From the NCBI GenBank assembly GCA_964437425.1, contig CAYTGO010000018.1:1-54406 (forward strand): DNA of 54,406 nucleotides, written 5' to 3'. Of this stretch, positions 50,989 to 54,406 are shown piece after piece (the stretch's first letter is position 1; the number at the start of each line of letters is the position of its first letter). Source of the DNA: Scalindua sp964437425. Its GTDB lineage: Bacteria > Planctomycetota > Brocadiia > Brocadiales > Scalinduaceae. The notes beneath the pieces are model-generated. The model was given only the letters and a program-made list of their open reading frames with translations, was not told the DNA's origin and did not search any database. The position numbers and the translations under genes were made by a program.

Positions 50989-53900
50989 TCATGTTTCGAC
51001 CGGTAAGTTAACAGTAAACGTTGTCCCTTTTCCCACTTCGCTATCTACAATCATTTTTCCTCCATGGTTTTCTACTATCCCGTATGATATGCTGAGGCCC
51101 AGGCCTGTTCCCTTGCCTTCCTCCTGTGTGGTGAAAAATGGTTCAAATATTTTATCAAGGTGCTCTTTTGGGATACCGGTGCCTGTGTCTTTAATTTTAA
51201 TACTTATGGCTGGATTACCATGTTCTTCTATGCTCTGAGTACTAATTGTTATCTTACCATTATTGGTTATAGCACGCTTCGCATTCATCAACAAATTTAG
51301 AAACACCTGTCTTAACTCATCGCTATTTACTTTAATTGAAAGCATACCCTTTTCAAATTCATTTAACAATTCTATATTTTCTACCTTCATCTCAGGCTCA
51401 ACGATGGAGATTATGTTTTCTAATAAACTGTTTATATTAACCATTTCGGATACATCTTTTTTCGTCCTTGAAAACCTCAGCATACTGTCTGTAATAGTTA
51501 CTATACGGCTAACTTCCTCCAGAATCTTTTCCAGGTCTCCTTCTGTCCTTGTACCCCATTTCCCCTGTGACAATAACATTTGAGTATAAGATGAAATGAT
51601 ATTTAAAGGATTTAACACCTCATGACATATGCTTGCTGACAACCTTCCAAGAGATGCCATCTTATATGACTCCTTTAAATCAGTTTCTATCTTACTACGC
51701 TGTGTAGTGTCGCGTATAATACCGATGAACATGCGCTGCTCACCTATACGCATTTCACCGACTGCTAATTCCATTGGGAAGGTCGTACCATCAGAGCGTA
51801 AGCCCTGTACACTACGTTGGAGACCTGTGCCGATAATGTGTCCTATTCCCGTACTGATATAGCGCTGGAGATAGCTGTCATGTTTACTGTGATATGGTTC
51901 CGGCATCAACATTCTTACATTCTGACTGATAACCTCCGCAGAAGTGTAACCAAACAAAGTCTCTGCTGCCAGATTAAATGATCGAATAAGGCCCTGTTCA
52001 TTGATGGTAATGATGCCGTCTGCTGAATTATCAACAATAGAACGGAATTGAACCTCCATCTTCTCTCGTTCAATTGCCTCAGCAAGCATATTTGCGATGG
52101 TCTGGATGAAGTAGATATCATTTTTATTGAATGTGCGATGGCTGCTTGTATGTACTCCCAATACACCGAAAGGGTGTTCTTTGCCCTGAATGGTCACACT
52201 CATTCCACTAATAACACCGTGGTCATTCAGCAGTTTAGATTTGCTGAATCGTGTCTCCGTATGGAGGTCTTCAAATATTACAGGCTTATTGGAATGCAGG
52301 GTATATCCGGCCTGTGAAGCAGAATCTGCATCCACTGTCGTATGCCCCACGTACCCTTCCTTCCAGCCTACACCCGCTCTTAACAGGAAAGACTGACTAT
52401 CATCCGGCAGGAGTTCCAATATATTACAAAACTCCATCTCCAGGGTGTTTGCAACTATGATAGCGATTTCATCCATCAGCGAGATAAGATCTGTGTTTAC
52501 TAATGCACGTCGGCCAATATTAGTGATCTGTTTCTGCTGATATGAATGTAACTTGAGGTCCTCTTCGGCCTGCTTGTACTCAGTAATATCTCTCATAATC
52601 TGGACAGTACCAACAAATTCACCTTTATCATCAAAACGAGGGAAGCTTGAGATACTAAAGATACCACCCAGACAGTGCACTTCCATCTCTCTTGTAACAG
52701 GTTTCAAGGTTTTAGTCACCACTAATGTTGCACATTTAGTAAGGTCGTCATCCTTGCTTTGATGGAAAACCGTCTGACAGTTTTTACCGATAATATCTTC
52801 AAACTTCACTTCAAGACTGTCTAATAACACCTTGTTGCATCTTATTAATGTGCAGTCTTTATCCCACAGGATGATAACATCTCTCACTGAATTAAACGTT
52901 GATTTCCAGTCCCGACTGGCATCTTCATTATCTTTCAATAATTTAGCAAGCTTTAACCGCATCGCATCAAACGAAATGGCCAGAGTGCCTATTTCGTCTT
53001 TGAGGGATGTTTTAACCTCTTGCTTCAGGTCTCCGCTTGCAAGCCTCTCAGTTGCATGCGTTAGCTCTCTGATGGGTTTAGTTGCTGCACCGGCGAAGAT
53101 GATACTCACACAGATGACAGTAACAGAGCTAACAATCCCCAGCGCCATGGCAATAATACGAAACATCCTTAAGGGTCTAAATGCCTCTGCCTTGTCAATC
53201 TTGGTTACCAATCCCCATCCGGTTTCGTGAATATGCTGATATGCTGACATTACCATAACGCCTCTATAATCAGGAGCTACGAGAATTCCATTGTCACCCG
53301 CCAATGCCAACCGCATTGGTTCAGCCTCAGTTGCCTCCATTGAAATGAATAATTCAAGGGCCGCATCAGGCTCATACCGCAGGGAATTCAAGAACACAAT
53401 CTCACCGTTTTCGCTCTTTTGACCCAGAGTCACTTCACCTGAATCTCCCATCCCGATCCTATTGGCTGAGACCGCGTCCAGAATAGTAATACTATAAGCA
53501 TTTATAATGGTGCCAATCAACTGATCATTGGTCTTGGACAAAATAGGTGAAGATATTAATATGCATTTCGTATCCAGATAAGACAAATAGCCTGGTTTGT
53601 CAACATAGGTCTCAATTATTCCTCGCGTAAAGACCTCATCGTCGGACATATCCTCCCCGGTCCATGTCTCATTAGTTGATGCAATAACCTTACCTTTTGT
53701 GTCTACAATAGCTATTGCTATAATATGAGGATCAAGAGGCTTTTTATTAATCTTAAGATGGCTGGTCAGCCGTGCAACAGCATCGCTTTGATCTTTCGCG
53801 CTGGTGATTATATGTTGGCTGTCTCTTATAAACCCATCTGAGCCAAAGTCTATGGTACGTGCCTTCTTTGCATCAAGAATGTCCAGGAGGTGAAGTTTCT

Positions 53901-54051
53901 TAGACTCTGACATTGCAACGAGTTCCTGTAGTTTTTGTTGTTTTAGGAAACTCATGGCATTAATGTAACCTATCACTGTCAGTATGGTAATAGGTATGAG
54001 AGAGACGCAGAGTGCAAATATGAGTAACTTGTTTTTTATTGATAAGCCCAT
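50989..54051 (-). CDS. Multi-sensor membrane histidine kinase (Cache-HAMP-PAS-GAF-PAS-HisKA-HATPase)
   Basis: 1020 residues. TM1 is at about 8-29. A large extracytoplasmic dCache-like domain (about 40-300; IAIVDTKGKVIAST, GYLSYLDTKCILISSPI) follows. TM2 is at about 303-326, then HAMP (PIRELTHATERLASGDL), PAS 1 (about 385-500), GAF (about 520-670) and PAS 2 (about 680-795, DNSADGIITINEQGLI). HisKA has the phospho-histidine in ICHEVLNPLN (about 811); HATPase has NLLMNAKRAI, DTGTGIP and GTGLGLS. It lacks a receiver domain; the single-domain regulator downstream fills that role. Ligand unknown. Confidence 0.92.
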   Translation of the reverse strand: MGLSIKNKLLIFALCVSLIPITILTVIGYINAMSFLKQQKLQELVAMSESKKLHLLDILDAKKARTIDFGSDGFIRDSQHIITSAKDQSDAVARLTSHLKINKKPLDPHIIAIAIVDTKGKVIASTNETWTGEDMSDDEVFTRGIIETYVDKPGYLSYLDTKCILISSPILSKTNDQLIGTIINAYSITILDAVSANRIGMGDSGEVTLGQKSENGEIVFLNSLRYEPDAALELFISMEATEAEPMRLALAGDNGILVAPDYRGVMVMSAYQHIHETGWGLVTKIDKAEAFRPLRMFRIIAMALGIVSSVTVICVSIIFAGAATKPIRELTHATERLASGDLKQEVKTSLKDEIGTLAISFDAMRLKLAKLLKDNEDASRDWKSTFNSVRDVIILWDKDCTLIRCNKVLLDSLEVKFEDIIGKNCQTVFHQSKDDDLTKCATLVVTKTLKPVTREMEVHCLGGIFSISSFPRFDDKGEFVGTVQIMRDITEYKQAEEDLKLHSYQQKQITNIGRRALVNTDLISLMDEIAIIVANTLEMEFCNILELLPDDSQSFLLRAGVGWKEGYVGHTTVDADSASQAGYTLHSNKPVIFEDLHTETRFSKSKLLNDHGVISGMSVTIQGKEHPFGVLGVHTSSHRTFNKNDIYFIQTIANMLAEAIEREKMEVQFRSIVDNSADGIITINEQGLIRSFNLAAETLFGYTSAEVISQNVRMLMPEPYHSKHDSYLQRYISTGIGHIIGTGLQRSVQGLRSDGTTFPMELAVGEMRIGEQRMFIGIIRDTTQRSKIETDLKESYKMASLGRLSASICHEVLNPLNIISSYTQMLLSQGKWGTRTEGDLEKILEEVSRIVTITDSMLRFSRTKKDVSEMVNINSLLENIISIVEPEMKVENIELLNEFEKGMLSIKVNSDELRQVFLNLLMNAKRAITNNGKITISTQSIEEHGNPAISIKIKDTGTGIPKEHLDKIFEPFFTTQEEGKGTGLGLSISYGIVENHGGKMIVDSEVGKGTTFTVNLPVET

Positions 54052-54406
54052 AATTTTCTTTCTGAAATAATTGTAATTGCCTTACCTATAGAGATAATAG
54101 TCAAGAGCAAAAACAGTATTCCTACAAGATGGTACCTCAGTTAATTGATTAGTGATTTAAGCTTTACCATTCTCTTTTCAACCGATAACAGATTATTTCT
54201 TCCAGGCTGAGTCCAGATTTTCTTTAATTCCTAATTTATGAAAAGCGTATCCATCAACTGATGGTATATCAATTTGGCAGGTCATAAGTTACTAACGTTA
54301 TGATACTTTAGTGAATAGTTAAAGCAAGGGAAAACGCGTTGCGGGTTGCAGGTTAAGATCTGCGCCCAAGAATACACCAATCCCAGGGGTATGGCTCTTT
54401 AAGCCA
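54052..54406. other. Intergenic end of window
   Basis: Upstream region of the histidine kinase. It contains copy 2 of the duplicated block and no visible gene; the window ends within non-coding sequence. Confidence 0.6.
54231..54336. repeat. Duplicated upstream block, copy 2
   Basis: Matches copy 1 at 49929-50083 but lacks its 70-bp insert, so it probably shows the older form. It lies about 180 bp before the histidine kinase start, as copy 1 lies about 40 bp before the TPR/MBL start, in the same orientation relative to the genes. Confidence 0.75.

Overview
The window reads as a chromosomal segment of a Gram-negative, anaerobic or microaerobic bacterium, most probably a planctomycete of the anammox group (Brocadiales). 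This is inference from gene content. The supporting signs are a fairly low GC content judged by eye, lipid A synthesis (lpxK), an exported S55-peptidase/beta-propeller pair, small class II-like c-type cytochromes, futalosine-route menaquinone genes and anaerobic-type cobalamin genes. No rRNA, tRNA, phage, complete IS or CRISPR array was seen.

Layout. 1-2.2 kb: the 3' end of a cut-off gene, lpxK, and a deoxyhypusine-synthase-like protein. 2.3-13.2 kb: one long leftward nine-gene operon for an apparently undescribed envelope system. It encodes an exported S55 (SpoIVB-like) peptidase, an exported beta-propeller, a small soluble protein, a MutL-type ASKHA ATPase, a barrel-sandwich/KOW-like protein and four membrane proteins. 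Its promoter overlaps that of the divergent tsaC-rpiB pair. 14.6-19.1 kb: a cyclic-nucleotide-binding protein, a lipoprotein, ndk, a DUF4416 protein and proS. 19.4-21.2 kb: three small exported monohaem cytochromes. 21.3-29.9 kb: mqnE, ridA, a dynamin-like GTPase, an exported TPR protein, ispF, serS, an mqnX-like deaminase and a LolA-like protein.

30.0-34.0 kb: a two-gene island with overlapping reading frames. It pairs a TIR/DUF4062-like protein carrying a Clp-N-like tail with a 1006-residue Ser/Thr kinase containing TPRs and a zinc ribbon. It resembles an immune or conflict-signalling module and is a main candidate for an undescribed system. 34.0-38.3 kb: queC, queE, a hemerythrin, an exported methyltransferase and a DEAD-box helicase.

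38.5-46.9 kb: a leftward cobalamin operon in the order cbiP, cbiB, cbiA, cbiX, cbiC, cbiD, cbiE, cbiL. It is interrupted by a GxxExxY cassette with 22-bp inverted ends and by several families of short dispersed repeats. 46.9-50.5 kb: a repeat-rich zone around a TPR/metallo-beta-lactamase fusion gene. Five hairpins of one architecture (9-11 bp outer stem, 3x3 internal loop, 5-bp inner stem, 4-nt loop) sit on both sides of this gene, and their outer stems differ by compensatory changes. 50.5-54.4 kb: a response regulator and a large multi-sensor histidine kinase, followed by a diverged copy of the block that lies upstream of the TPR/MBL gene.

Functional links: mqnE and the deaminase belong to one menaquinone route, and the cbi genes make cobyrinate derivatives and adenosylcobinamide phosphate. 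The MutL-type ATPase is normally a partner of B12-dependent mutases, but no mutase is encoded here.
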